Source: Planctomycetota bacterium | GTDB taxonomy: Bacteria; Planctomycetota; Planctomycetia; Isosphaerales; Isosphaeraceae | Assembly (NCBI GenBank): GCA_021778575.1 | Contig: JAJYCH010000040.1 | Span: 1 to 14,017, forward strand | Length of the DNA: 14,017 nucleotides | Direction: 5' to 3' | In this document: positions 6,804-13,393 of the stretch, in pieces | Numbering within the stretch: the stretch's first letter is position 1 | How the letters are laid out: the number at the start of each line of letters is the position of its first letter | Translations under genes and position numbers: made by a program | Notes under the pieces: generated by a model | Seen by the model: the letters and a program-made list of their open reading frames with translations, nothing else | Database searches by the model: none | What the model was told of the DNA's origin: nothing

Positions 6804-7520
6804 ATGCGCAAGACTCTTGGCAAGCACGTTCTGCGGACGTCGGCCTTCACCCTGGCGTGCCTGGCCTTGGCCGGTGCCAACGTCCGGGCGGCCGCCAGCA
6901 CGGACAGCACCAGCACCGCGGTGCAGACCTACAGCACGACCGGGACGGTCACCGACATCAACCCCAGCACGGGAATGTCGACGATCACCGGCAACCCCGA
7001 CATCACCTTCGTCCCGATTCAGTCGGGCTCCTTCGGTGCTCCGTCAACCGCCGGCCTGGGCTACTTCCAGGTCTCGAAGACGGCCATGGGCACTTCGACG
7101 ACCTACACCAACACGCCGTTCACGATCATCTACAACCCGCTTTCGACCAACGGGATCACGCCGAACTCGACGCCGATCACGATCAGCGGGACGCTGTCGG
7201 GAACGATCTCAACCGACGCCAACGGCAATCAGTCGAGCAGCGTGGCGGCGAATTTCAACCCGATCACCAGCCCGGTCTTCTCAACCCCGACCGGTAGCTA
7301 CGTGAGCACGGTCAGCCTGGCTGACTCGCCGCTCCACCTGGTCCCCTACTCGGCCGGCGGCAACACCACCGTGCAGGCCGATATCGTCACCACCGCCGTT
7401 CCTCCCGGCCCGCCCCTGGCGACCAGCGCTCCGGAGCCGACGACCCTGGCCATCCTGGCGACCTCGCTGCTCGGCCTCGGCCTTCGCCAGAAGCTTCGCT
7501 CAAGCCGCAAGTCGGCCTGA
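6804..7520 (+). CDS. PEP-CTERM sorting domain protein (copy 1)
   Basis: This 238-aa secreted protein has an N-terminal signal peptide (MRKTLGKHVLRTSAFTLACLALAGANVRAAA) with cleavage expected around residue 28-31. The C-terminus is a PEP-CTERM tail: PEP at 210-212, a hydrophobic helix (LAILATSLLGLGL) and a basic end (RQKLRSSRKSA). Such tails are recognised and cleaved by an exosortase, after which the protein stays at the surface or matrix. The middle is Thr/Ser/Asn-rich, beta-type, with TYTNTPFTI (100-108) and ISGTLSGTIS (127-136), shared with the next two genes. The start at 6804 is preferred over the ATG at 6795 because AGGAG ends at 6793, 10 nt before 6804 but only 1 nt before 6795. It is first of three similar genes. 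Confidence 0.85.
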   Translation: MRKTLGKHVLRTSAFTLACLALAGANVRAAASTDSTSTAVQTYSTTGTVTDINPSTGMSTITGNPDITFVPIQSGSFGAPSTAGLGYFQVSKTAMGTSTTYTNTPFTIIYNPLSTNGITPNSTPITISGTLSGTISTDANGNQSSSVAANFNPITSPVFSTPTGSYVSTVSLADSPLHLVPYSAGGNTTVQADIVTTAVPPGPPLATSAPEPTTLAILATSLLGLGLRQKLRSSRKSA

Positions 7521-7569
7521 GGCCGGCTTCGGGTTGATCGCTTCGCAATGAAGTTATCCGAAAAAGTCG

Positions 7570-7601
7570 CGCCGCCCCCTCAATCAAAGAGTGGGGCGGC
7601 G
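7570..7601 (+). terminator. GC-rich hairpin after PEP-CTERM copy 1
   Basis: CGCCGCCCC (7570-7578) pairs perfectly with GGGGCGGCG (7593-7601), and an inner CTC/GAG pairing may shorten the 14-nt loop. The stem begins 50 bp after the stop codon, has AAAAA just before it and a pyrimidine-rich stretch (CCTTCCCGCTTCC) after it. It probably ends the copy 1 transcript, giving copy 2 its own promoter. Confidence 0.55.
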
Positions 7602-7615
7602 GCCTTCCCGCTTCC

Positions 7616-7642
7616 GGGTGGGCTTCTCGGAGTGTCCCACCC
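7616..7642 (+). terminator. Second hairpin in the copy 1-copy 2 gap
   Basis: GGGTGGG (7616-7622) pairs with CCCACCC (7636-7642) around a 13-nt loop, 15 bp after the first hairpin. It may back up the first terminator. A TATAAG at 7655-7660 just downstream is a possible -10 box for copy 2, but no matching -35 box is visible. Confidence 0.35.
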
Positions 7643-7753
7643 ACGCTGCACTTCTATAAGTACGGACACCCTCAAAAGTCTTGTTCGAGACGACCGGTCT
7701 CAGCCCCTCGGGCTCAAACCGACGTCGGCCGATCCATCGGAGATTGCTAACCA

Positions 7754-8428
7754 ATGAGGCCCATGTTACCTCGACTCGTCACTTCGACCCTGACCGCCCT
7801 GCTGGTCTACGCTGGACTCCTCGCTCCCGAAGCCGACGCTTCGGCCTCGGCGGTCCAGTCCTACGGCTACTCGACCTATGGGTCGATCGCGAACCAGGCC
7901 GGAGTGGCCCCGATCACCTTTCTCGGCGTCAATTCGCAGACCCTGACCACGCCGGGCACGTTCTCGCTCGGTCAGTTCGACGCCCTGAACATCCTGCCCG
8001 CGTCGGCGACGCTGACCTACAACAACACCCCGTTCACCATCAACCTGAACGTGGGCAACGGCACCGGTTTCACCACCGCTTACCAGGTCTCGGGAACGTT
8101 GAACGGCTGGATCACCGGTTCGGGGACGTCCGACATGGTCGCGTCGGTCACCTCGATCACCGGCGGACCGCCGATCGGAACCTCGGCGCCGACCAGCCCG
8201 CCGTTCCCCGCCTCGGACATCAAGATCAACGTCTCGCAGGCGATCAACGCCCCCAACGCGTTGACGGGATCTGATGGCTACACCACCTTGTATGCCCAGA
8301 TCTCGCCGTCACTGCTCGATCCCGTTCCCGCTCCCGAACCGGCCTCGATCGCCGTCTTCGGAGCGGGTGTCATCGCCTGGGCCATCCGCCGCCGGATGAC
8401 CCGCTCGAAGCGCCCGGTCCGCGACTGA
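7754..8428 (+). CDS. PEP-CTERM sorting domain protein (copy 2)
   Basis: This 224-aa secreted protein has a signal peptide (MRPMLPRLVTSTLTALLVYAGLLAPEADASA, cleavage near residue 28-32). The PEP-CTERM tail has PEP at 194-196, the helix ASIAVFGAGVIAWAI and the basic end RRRMTRSKR. The core resembles copies 1 and 3: PITFLGV (53-59), LGQF (72-75), LTYNNTPFTINLNV (87-100) and VSGTLNGWITGSGTSDMVASVTSI (112-135), suggesting one repeated beta-sandwich-like domain. A GGAG at 7739-7742 supports the ATG at 7754; the ATG at 7763 has its nearest purine run only 3 nt away. Its biological role is unknown. Confidence 0.85.
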   Translation: MRPMLPRLVTSTLTALLVYAGLLAPEADASASAVQSYGYSTYGSIANQAGVAPITFLGVNSQTLTTPGTFSLGQFDALNILPASATLTYNNTPFTINLNVGNGTGFTTAYQVSGTLNGWITGSGTSDMVASVTSITGGPPIGTSAPTSPPFPASDIKINVSQAINAPNALTGSDGYTTLYAQISPSLLDPVPAPEPASIAVFGAGVIAWAIRRRMTRSKRPVRD

Positions 8429-8729
8429 AGGCCGCCGCTTCCCCTGATCAGCCCGTGGATTCGATCCGACTGAGACCACACCGACGACCCATCTTCGCCC
8501 CTTTGGTTGACCATCCGGAATGGGATTCGCCCCTTCCCACTGGTCCACCCGCCGGTGGCAGGATGGGTCGATTCGCTTGGCCCTGGCACTGGCCCAGCGA
8601 TGATTCGATCCGCCCAAGAACCCTCACCTCGAATCCACACCCGATTGCCGATCAAAGGTTCGCGAAGCCTCCCAAGGTCGGGCTCGCTTCGTGATCCGTC
8701 TCCTCACTACACAACACAAGGACGTGGCT
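8429..8729. other. Intergenic region before PEP-CTERM copy 3
   Basis: This 301-bp gap contains a partial sigma-54-like element at 8583-8599 (own entry) and a hairpin formed by CGAAGC (8663-8668) and GCTTCG (8686-8691) with an inner CCC/GGG pairing. AAGGA at 8718-8722 is the ribosome binding site for copy 3. Nothing else was recognised. Confidence 0.45.
8583..8599 (+). promoter_or_regulatory. Partial sigma-54-like -24/-12 element
   Basis: CTGGCACTGGCCCAGCG matches the sigma-54 consensus in the -24 part (CTGGCAC) and has GC at the right distance, 10 bp after GG. However, CA replaces the TT of the -12 TTGC box. Transcription would begin near 8610, about 120 bp before copy 3. PEP-CTERM genes in some bacteria are controlled by the PrsK/PrsR system with sigma-54, which makes the match worth noting. 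It is not conserved upstream of copies 1 and 2. Confidence 0.2.
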
Positions 8730-9638
8730 ATGCGTGGATGTACTCCTCTCGCGGCTCCGGCGCGCGCCTCGCTGTTCCTTCTGATCGTCGGCGTCGGCCT
8801 CATTTCCGGTCCGGATCTCGCCTACTCCTCGACGAAGCACGCAGCCCCCTCCTCGAAGCAACCGTTCGCTTATGACACATCGGGAGTCGTCGGGATCGGA
8901 GCCGATCCGGCGTCGGTCTCGGGGCCCGCGGTCCTTCAGTTTCAGGGAGTCACCGGGGCTTCGTTCAACCCGGCCGTCGTCCAACCGATCAACCTCGGCC
9001 AGTTCGTCGCCGTGCCCTCATCGCTCGCGAGCGGTCAGACCACCACTTACAGCGGCACTCCGTTCGAGGTGGAAGTCCAGACTCCGGAGTTCAACAAGAC
9101 GAGCAGCGTCCCCCTGCTCGACCAGGTTTTCCCGACCTTGAACAAGCCGCTGAACCTGAAATCCAGCGTCGAGAACAGCCTGCTCTTGAAAGGCCACCTC
9201 AACGGGACCGTCAGCGGCAACGGTCAGGTCAACGTGGTGGCGACGGTCGACTCGATCAAGCTCGGTAGCCTCGCCGGGGCCAGCCAGAGCCAGGTGACTC
9301 ACTATGTTTTCCCGATCCGCTACAGCCAGTTCGTCCTGCCGCCGTCCTGGGTGCTGTCGGGCTCGACTTCAAGCGTCACGCAACCCACCTCGACGCCGAA
9401 CCCGATCCTGTCCACGATGACCACAACCCCCACCGCGAACAGCTCGACCGGGAGCACCACAACCGGCACCGTGGCTCCCGTCCCGGCCGCCGAGATGGTC
9501 GTCGTCACCAACCCGTCAATGGCGAGCCCAACCGCCGCTCCTCTACCCACGCCCGCGCCCGAACCCTCGACGATGGTTCTGTTCGCCACCGTGCTGGGGG
9601 GACTCGCCCTCGGCCGTCGACGGCTCCGGGCTCGCTAA
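8730..9638 (+). CDS. PEP-CTERM sorting domain protein (copy 3)
   Basis: This 302-aa protein is the largest of the three. The signal peptide is MRGCTPLAAPARASLFLLIVGVGLISGPDLAYS. The core (about 46-208) shares QFQGV (70-74), INLGQF (87-92), TTYSGTPFEVEV (105-116) and LLKGHLNGTVSGNGQVNVVATVDSI (152-176) with copies 1 and 2, with a longer insert between the last two. Residues 210-276 form a Ser/Thr/Pro-rich linker (for example TSTPNPILSTMTTTP) absent from the other copies, then PEP at 277-279, helix STMVLFATVLGGLAL and basic end GRRRLRAR. The linker may space the domain from the membrane and could be glycosylated. The ATG at 8730 sits 7 nt after AAGGA; an in-frame GTG at 8691 would put 13 extra residues before the signal peptide and is less likely. 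Confidence 0.85.
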   Translation: MRGCTPLAAPARASLFLLIVGVGLISGPDLAYSSTKHAAPSSKQPFAYDTSGVVGIGADPASVSGPAVLQFQGVTGASFNPAVVQPINLGQFVAVPSSLASGQTTTYSGTPFEVEVQTPEFNKTSSVPLLDQVFPTLNKPLNLKSSVENSLLLKGHLNGTVSGNGQVNVVATVDSIKLGSLAGASQSQVTHYVFPIRYSQFVLPPSWVLSGSTSSVTQPTSTPNPILSTMTTTPTANSSTGSTTTGTVAPVPAAEMVVVTNPSMASPTAAPLPTPAPEPSTMVLFATVLGGLALGRRRLRAR

Positions 9639-9656
9639 AAACGGCTTGACAACAGG

Positions 9657-9699
9657 ACGCGGCGAACTTCCCGAGGCGAAATCGGGAAGTTAGTCGCGT
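9657..9699. terminator. Long imperfect hairpin between convergent genes
   Basis: AACTTCCCGA (9665-9674) pairs perfectly with TCGGGAAGTT (9682-9691) over the loop GGCGAAA. The stem extends outward to 9657 and 9699 with one mismatch and one G-T wobble, giving about 18 bp. It lies 18 bp after the copy 3 stop and overlaps the stop codon of the sulfotransferase gene on the other strand. It probably terminates both. On the minus strand GTTTTT follows about 11 nt later. Confidence 0.6.
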
Positions 9700-10724
9700 T
9701 CCGTTCGCTGTCGCGAAGCTTGATCGGCCGAATGAAGGCTGGCGGCCGGCTTCTTGATGTGGCTCGGAGCCGCCGCCGCCCCGGAGTCAACCCGGACGTT
9801 GGCCGGTGGGGCGAGCGGAGCCTCGGGCGTGATCCCCAGGAGCGGCTTGACCGATCGGGCCAGCCTGGGATAACGCAGCGAGAGACACCGGAGCCAGCAA
9901 GCGACGGCACCTCGGGCGATGGCCAGTTCACGACGAAGTCTGTCGAACCGAGGTCGGCTCTCCACCGCCAGAGCCTGGGCGATCGCTCGCGAATCATCGG
10001 TCTCGTAACCATGAGCGGCCAGCCAGCGCCCGCAGATCCGGGCCAGGATGGCGCGCTGGCCCGCTGTCGCTCGGTCGCGCCAGTCGCCCACGCGGCCTTC
10101 CCTCATGTGGTTCCAGTGCAAGAGAGTCGCCTGGTCGTGAGCCTGGGTCAGCTCCGGGTCGTCAAGGTTGACGCCGCTCCGCTGAAGACTCTGGCCGAGT
10201 CGAATCGTCCGGGCTCGGTTCGCCTGGAACGAGTATTCGGCGGCGACCCGCGCCGCTTCTCCCGGTTCCAGGGTGAGCCCGAGATGGGCGGCAAGCTCCG
10301 CGACACCAGTCGTCGGATCGGTGATCAGACGGTCATAGCGTTGCGTGATCGATCGAGGACGAGCCGACCAGAACCGGTCATTCGCCAGAACCTGGTGGAC
10401 CATCCCTTGCGTCACGAGCGTCGGAAAATCGACTTTACGCTTGTACATCAACGAAAAGACAACGTCGCGAACGTCCCGATGAGCGTAAACCGCCAGGGCG
10501 CGACCTTCGGCCAGGACCCGGGCGAAACGTCGGTGTTCCTCGTGGGACTTGAGAACCTTCCAGGTGCCGTCGGCGGCCGGGGACCGGTCATCAAGTTCCG
10601 CGAACTGTTCGCCGGTCCGGTAGCCCAGGCGCGTCGCCCCCCGATGGCGTTCGAGAAGATCAGCGATCACCTCGTACTGCCAGGTCGAGCAGGCTCGATA
10701 CATACCGACGCACAAGACGTACAT
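9690..10724 (-). CDS. Sulfotransferase family protein
   Basis: This 344-aa protein carries the two nucleotide-binding regions expected of PAPS-dependent sulfotransferases. The 5'-phosphosulfate loop is VLCVGMYRACSTWQYEVI (3-20; a variant in which GMYRACSTW replaces the common P-x-SGTTW), and the 3'-phosphate region is VYAHRDVRDVVFSLMY (79-94), the R-D-x-R-D-x-x-x-S pattern. WKVLKSHE (55-62) matches the conserved K-x-H strand. The enzyme would transfer sulfate from PAPS to an unknown acceptor, commonly a polysaccharide, lipid or small molecule. The C-terminal ~50 residues are Ala/Pro-rich and may be disordered. The ATG at 10724 is preferred over upstream starts because AAGGAGG lies 7 nt before it. 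It follows trpS by 123 bp and converges on PEP-CTERM copy 3. Confidence 0.8.
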   Translation of the reverse strand: MYVLCVGMYRACSTWQYEVIADLLERHRGATRLGYRTGEQFAELDDRSPAADGTWKVLKSHEEHRRFARVLAEGRALAVYAHRDVRDVVFSLMYKRKVDFPTLVTQGMVHQVLANDRFWSARPRSITQRYDRLITDPTTGVAELAAHLGLTLEPGEAARVAAEYSFQANRARTIRLGQSLQRSGVNLDDPELTQAHDQATLLHWNHMREGRVGDWRDRATAGQRAILARICGRWLAAHGYETDDSRAIAQALAVESRPRFDRLRRELAIARGAVACWLRCLSLRYPRLARSVKPLLGITPEAPLAPPANVRVDSGAAAAPSHIKKPAASLHSADQASRQRTERD

Positions 10725-10825
10725 CGCTGGGCCTCCTTGCCCGATCATTGCAAGATCCTCATCGCCGAGAGGGTGGGCCAGGCTAGACGCGATGGCCGGG
10801 GCTGTCAACCCGACCCTTGAGAGCC

Positions 10826-10852
10826 GGTCTCAGCGGTCTCAGCCGTCTCAGC
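10826..10852. repeat. Three tandem 9-bp repeats at the trpS stop
   Basis: GGTCTCAGC is repeated three times, the third copy with C as first base. On the minus strand each unit carries TGA in the trpS frame, so the gene ends with its stop codon at 10848-10850 and two more in-frame stops at 10839-10841 and 10830-10832. It probably arose by slippage. Confidence 0.7.
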
Positions 10853-11867
10853 CGACGCCGCAGGCATTTCGCGCCCGATCCAGGACAATCCGCGCGGCCT
10901 TCTTCGCCCGATCCGCGGCGGCCTGGCGGATCTCGTGGACCCGGCCCGGGTTGGCGACGAGTTCGAGCCGACGCTCGCGAGGCTCGGCGAACCGGGCGCT
11001 GATCTGTTCGGCCAGCCGGGTCTTGACCTCGCCGTAACCGATCCCTCCCGACCGGTAACGACCCTCGACCTCGCTCACCTGATCCGGCGGGGCAAACAGC
11101 TTGAACAGCCCGAAGAGGTTGTCGGTCTCGGGATTCTTGGGTGCCTCCACCGGCGTGCTATCGGTGACGATCTTCTTGCACTTCTTGAGGATCGTCTTGG
11201 GGTCGTCGAAGATCTCGATGGTATTGTCGTAGCTCTTGGACATCTTCCGGCCGTCGAGCCCCGGGACCACCGCCACAGTGTCGAGGATATAGGGTTTCGG
11301 TAGTTTGAAGGTGTTGCCGTAAACGTGGTTGAATCGCTCGGCGATGTCGCGGGTGATCTCCAGGTGCTGCTTCTGATCCTGGCCGACGGGAACGACGTCG
11401 GCATCGTAGAGCAGGATGTCGGCGGCCTGGAGCACGGGATAGGCGAACAGGCCGTGCTCGGCGGGCAACCCCTGTTGCACCTTGTCCTTATAGCTGACGC
11501 ATTTCTCCAGCCAGCCCATCGGGGTGACGCTGGTCAGCAGCCAGGCCAGCTCGGTGGTCTCGGGAACGTCCGACTGGACGAAGAGGGTGGCGACCTCGGG
11601 ATCGAGGCCCAGCGCCAGCAGATCCACGATCACGTCGAAGACATAGCCTCGAAGCTTGGCGGCATCGCGAACGCTGGTCAAGGCATGGTAATCGGCCACG
11701 AAGTAGAAGGCGTCGTTCCCGCGCTGAAGGTCGATATATTGACGGATCGCCCCCATGTAATTGCCAATGTGGAGGGCACCCGAAGGTTGAATACCGGACA
11801 GAACTCGCATGGTTTCAGGTCGCTCGCGGGGCGGATGGTTCAGGAAAGGGATCTCAAATTTGGTCAT
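10848..11867 (-). CDS. trpS: Tryptophanyl-tRNA synthetase
   Basis: This class I aminoacyl-tRNA synthetase attaches tryptophan to tRNA-Trp using ATP in the cytoplasm. Signatures are RVLSGIQPSGALHIGNYMGAI (21-41, HIGN = HIGH motif), YFVADYHALT (55-64), LLTSVTPMGWLEKCVSYKDK (110-129), YPVLQAADILLYDADVVPVGQDQKQHLE (143-170) and DGRKMSKSYDNTI (205-217, KMSKS loop). The length of 339 aa is close to normal bacterial TrpS. The ATG at 11867 overlaps the stop of the Uma2 gene as ATGA, suggesting translational coupling. That start gives a 19-residue extension before MRVLSGIQ; the ATG at 11810 would give the usual TrpS N-terminus but has no ribosome binding site. The catalytic residues appear intact. Confidence 0.96.
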   Translation of the reverse strand: MTKFEIPFLNHPPRERPETMRVLSGIQPSGALHIGNYMGAIRQYIDLQRGNDAFYFVADYHALTSVRDAAKLRGYVFDVIVDLLALGLDPEVATLFVQSDVPETTELAWLLTSVTPMGWLEKCVSYKDKVQQGLPAEHGLFAYPVLQAADILLYDADVVPVGQDQKQHLEITRDIAERFNHVYGNTFKLPKPYILDTVAVVPGLDGRKMSKSYDNTIEIFDDPKTILKKCKKIVTDSTPVEAPKNPETDNLFGLFKLFAPPDQVSEVEGRYRSGGIGYGEVKTRLAEQISARFAEPRERRLELVANPGRVHEIRQAAADRAKKAARIVLDRARNACGVG

Positions 11868-12538
11868 TCGTCGGGGTCGATGCCGAGCTCACGAAGCTTC
11901 GCGGCCAGCCGTTCGGCCCGGCGGGCGGATTCCTCGGCCCGGCGGGTGGATTCGTCTCGTTGCCGAGACAGTTCCAGGTAAGTCGCGAAGGGACGTCCAT
12001 CGGGACCAAGAATCCTCAGGTCGTCTCCAATCTGGAACTGGATTCCCAGCCGAGGGCTGACCCATCCGGCCATCTCGGGAATCTCGCGAAGTTCCTCGCC
12101 ATCGCGCAACCACCCCAGAAGTTCGAGATTGTCGGGATCATAGAGATAATATTCCTCGACTCCGAACCGCTGGTAAAACTGGTGCTTGCGGATCATCTCG
12201 GCGAGCCGGTTGCTCGGCGAGCGGATGATCTCGAAGACGACCTGAGGCGCGATCCCCCCCTCGATCCACTGGAGATAGGAACCTCGGCGGCCGGCTTTGG
12301 GGCGGCCGAAGGCGACCAGGACGTCGGGAGCCATGCAGGTCTTGTTGTCCCCCTCGACCGGATACCAGAACAGATTACCGACAACGTAAACGTCGGGGCG
12401 ATCGCCGAAGACCACGTCCAGGCCGCCTTTGATGGTGACGATCCACTCGTACTGGACATCGTTATCGGCCATCGGTAATCCATCTGACTCAGGATACTCG
12501 ATCTGGGGAGGAGCTTCGGGCGACGAGTCGATGCTCAT
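11864..12538 (-). CDS. Uma2 family (DUF820) endonuclease-like protein
   Basis: This 224-aa protein has the PD-(D/E)xK-like layout of Uma2/DUF820: MAPDVLVAFGRPK (69-81), QVVFEIIRSPSNRLAEMIRKHQFYQRFGVEEYYLYDPDN (99-137), in which PD, FEI and the downstream K are the expected metal and catalytic positions, and a Trp/Gly-rich beta part. A charged coiled-coil tail (190-216, LSRQRDESTRRAEESARRAERLAAKLRE) is common in family members from cyanobacteria and planctomycetes. The family is highly amplified in those phyla and its biological role is unsettled; nuclease activity is predicted from the fold. The ATG at 12538 has GAGG 5 nt upstream; an open frame continues to 12757 but overlaps nadD and lacks family content. 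The 3' end overlaps trpS by 4 bp. Confidence 0.88.
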   Translation of the reverse strand: MSIDSSPEAPPQIEYPESDGLPMADNDVQYEWIVTIKGGLDVVFGDRPDVYVVGNLFWYPVEGDNKTCMAPDVLVAFGRPKAGRRGSYLQWIEGGIAPQVVFEIIRSPSNRLAEMIRKHQFYQRFGVEEYYLYDPDNLELLGWLRDGEELREIPEMAGWVSPRLGIQFQIGDDLRILGPDGRPFATYLELSRQRDESTRRAEESARRAERLAAKLRELGIDPDE

Positions 12539-12582
12539 GATGACCTCGGCCTCGATCGACCAATGGAATGTCCATGATCGGG

Positions 12583-12588
12583 ATAATA
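12583..12588 (-). promoter_or_regulatory. Candidate -10 box upstream of Uma2-trpS
   Basis: TATTAT (minus strand) lies 44 bp upstream of the Uma2 start, in the most AT-rich part of the 115-bp gap after nadD. The best upstream partner is TTAAAC at 19-bp spacing, a poor -35 box. It suggests that Uma2-trpS may have its own promoter rather than depending only on read-through from nadD. Confidence 0.25.
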
Positions 12589-12653
12589 TTCGGCCAACAA
12601 TCCTTGAGTTTAACCGGGTTTCGGCAAAGACGCGACCGGAGTGGCCCATCCCA

Positions 12654-13241
12654 TCAGGTCTGGGGCCGGTAAAGCCCGTGGGCATCCATGTACGCCTCGA
12701 CGGCCCGGGGGACCTGGTAGCGGATTGATCGCCCCTCGACCCGGCGGCGGCGGACATCGTTCGAGGCGATCCCGATCGGTGGGATCGTCACCCGGTGGAT
12801 CGGTCGGGCTTCCGTGGGAACGTCGAAGGGCTCGGGCCCGAAACCAGGCCGGTTGGCGACGACCAGGCTCGCCAGCCTGAGGATCGCCTCCGGGCTCCGC
12901 CAGTGCGGGAGGTCGACCAGGCTATCGGCACCGATCAGGAAAAAGAGGTCGTCCTCGGGCTGTTCGCGGGCGATCTCGGCCAGGGTCTCGACGCTGTAAT
13001 GCGGTCCAGGGCGACGGGTTTCGATCTCGGAGACCTCGAACGCCGGGTTGCCGGCGATCGCCAGCCGGACCATCTCGAGCCGGTGGTTCACGTCGGTCCG
13101 GCCGCCCGGCTTGTGCGGCGGAGCCCCGGCGACAACAAACCAGATCCGATCGAGCGCACAGGCTTCGCGGCAAGCCTCGGCCAGGATCAGGTGCCCGAGG
13201 TGGATCGGGTCGAACGTGCCGCCATAAAGCCCCAGTCGCAT
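12654..13241 (-). CDS. nadD: Nicotinate-nucleotide adenylyltransferase
   Basis: This 195-aa enzyme converts nicotinate mononucleotide and ATP to deamido-NAD in NAD synthesis. Motifs are LGLYGGTFDPIHLGHLILAE (3-22, nucleotidyltransferase GTFDPIHxGH), VVAGAPPHKPGG (36-47), SEIETRRPGPHYSVETLAEI (71-90), FLIGADSLVDLPHWR (101-115) and VTIPPIGIASNDVRRRRVEG (151-170). The last replaces the usual ISST-x-IR with IASNDVR. Length and layout are those of typical bacterial NadD. The start at 13241 places the conserved MRLGLYGGTFDP at the N-terminus; the open frame upstream to 13457 has no family content. AAGGGG lies about 12 nt upstream. It follows the YfhO-like gene by 152 bp. Confidence 0.95.
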   Translation of the reverse strand: MRLGLYGGTFDPIHLGHLILAEACREACALDRIWFVVAGAPPHKPGGRTDVNHRLEMVRLAIAGNPAFEVSEIETRRPGPHYSVETLAEIAREQPEDDLFFLIGADSLVDLPHWRSPEAILRLASLVVANRPGFGPEPFDVPTEARPIHRVTIPPIGIASNDVRRRRVEGRSIRYQVPRAVEAYMDAHGLYRPQT

Positions 13242-13330
13242 CGCCGGCAGACCCCTTCTGAAGTGAACCCAGCGCCGGAGGTGGACAACCCTGGTCCCGC
13301 CCGGACGCTCTCTCAAGCCTAATCGGTCGA

Positions 13331-13342
13331 GCCTCGCGAGGC
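13331..13342. promoter_or_regulatory. 12-bp perfect palindrome upstream of nadD
   Basis: GCCTCGCGAGGC lies in the 152-bp gap between the YfhO-like gene and nadD, about 90 bp before the nadD start. It could be an operator or part of a terminator for the upstream gene, but GC-rich palindromes of this size occur by chance in such DNA. Confidence 0.2.
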
Positions 13343-13393
13343 CAGGCGGAGACCGCGACACTCCCCTGATGAGCTGATCTCGCTCCGGGACGA

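Noticed and set aside
9720..10820. 366-codon plus-strand ORF opposite the sulfotransferase gene
   Set aside because: It is a shadow of the sulfotransferase gene, which has the PAPS motifs and an AAGGAGG ribosome binding site.
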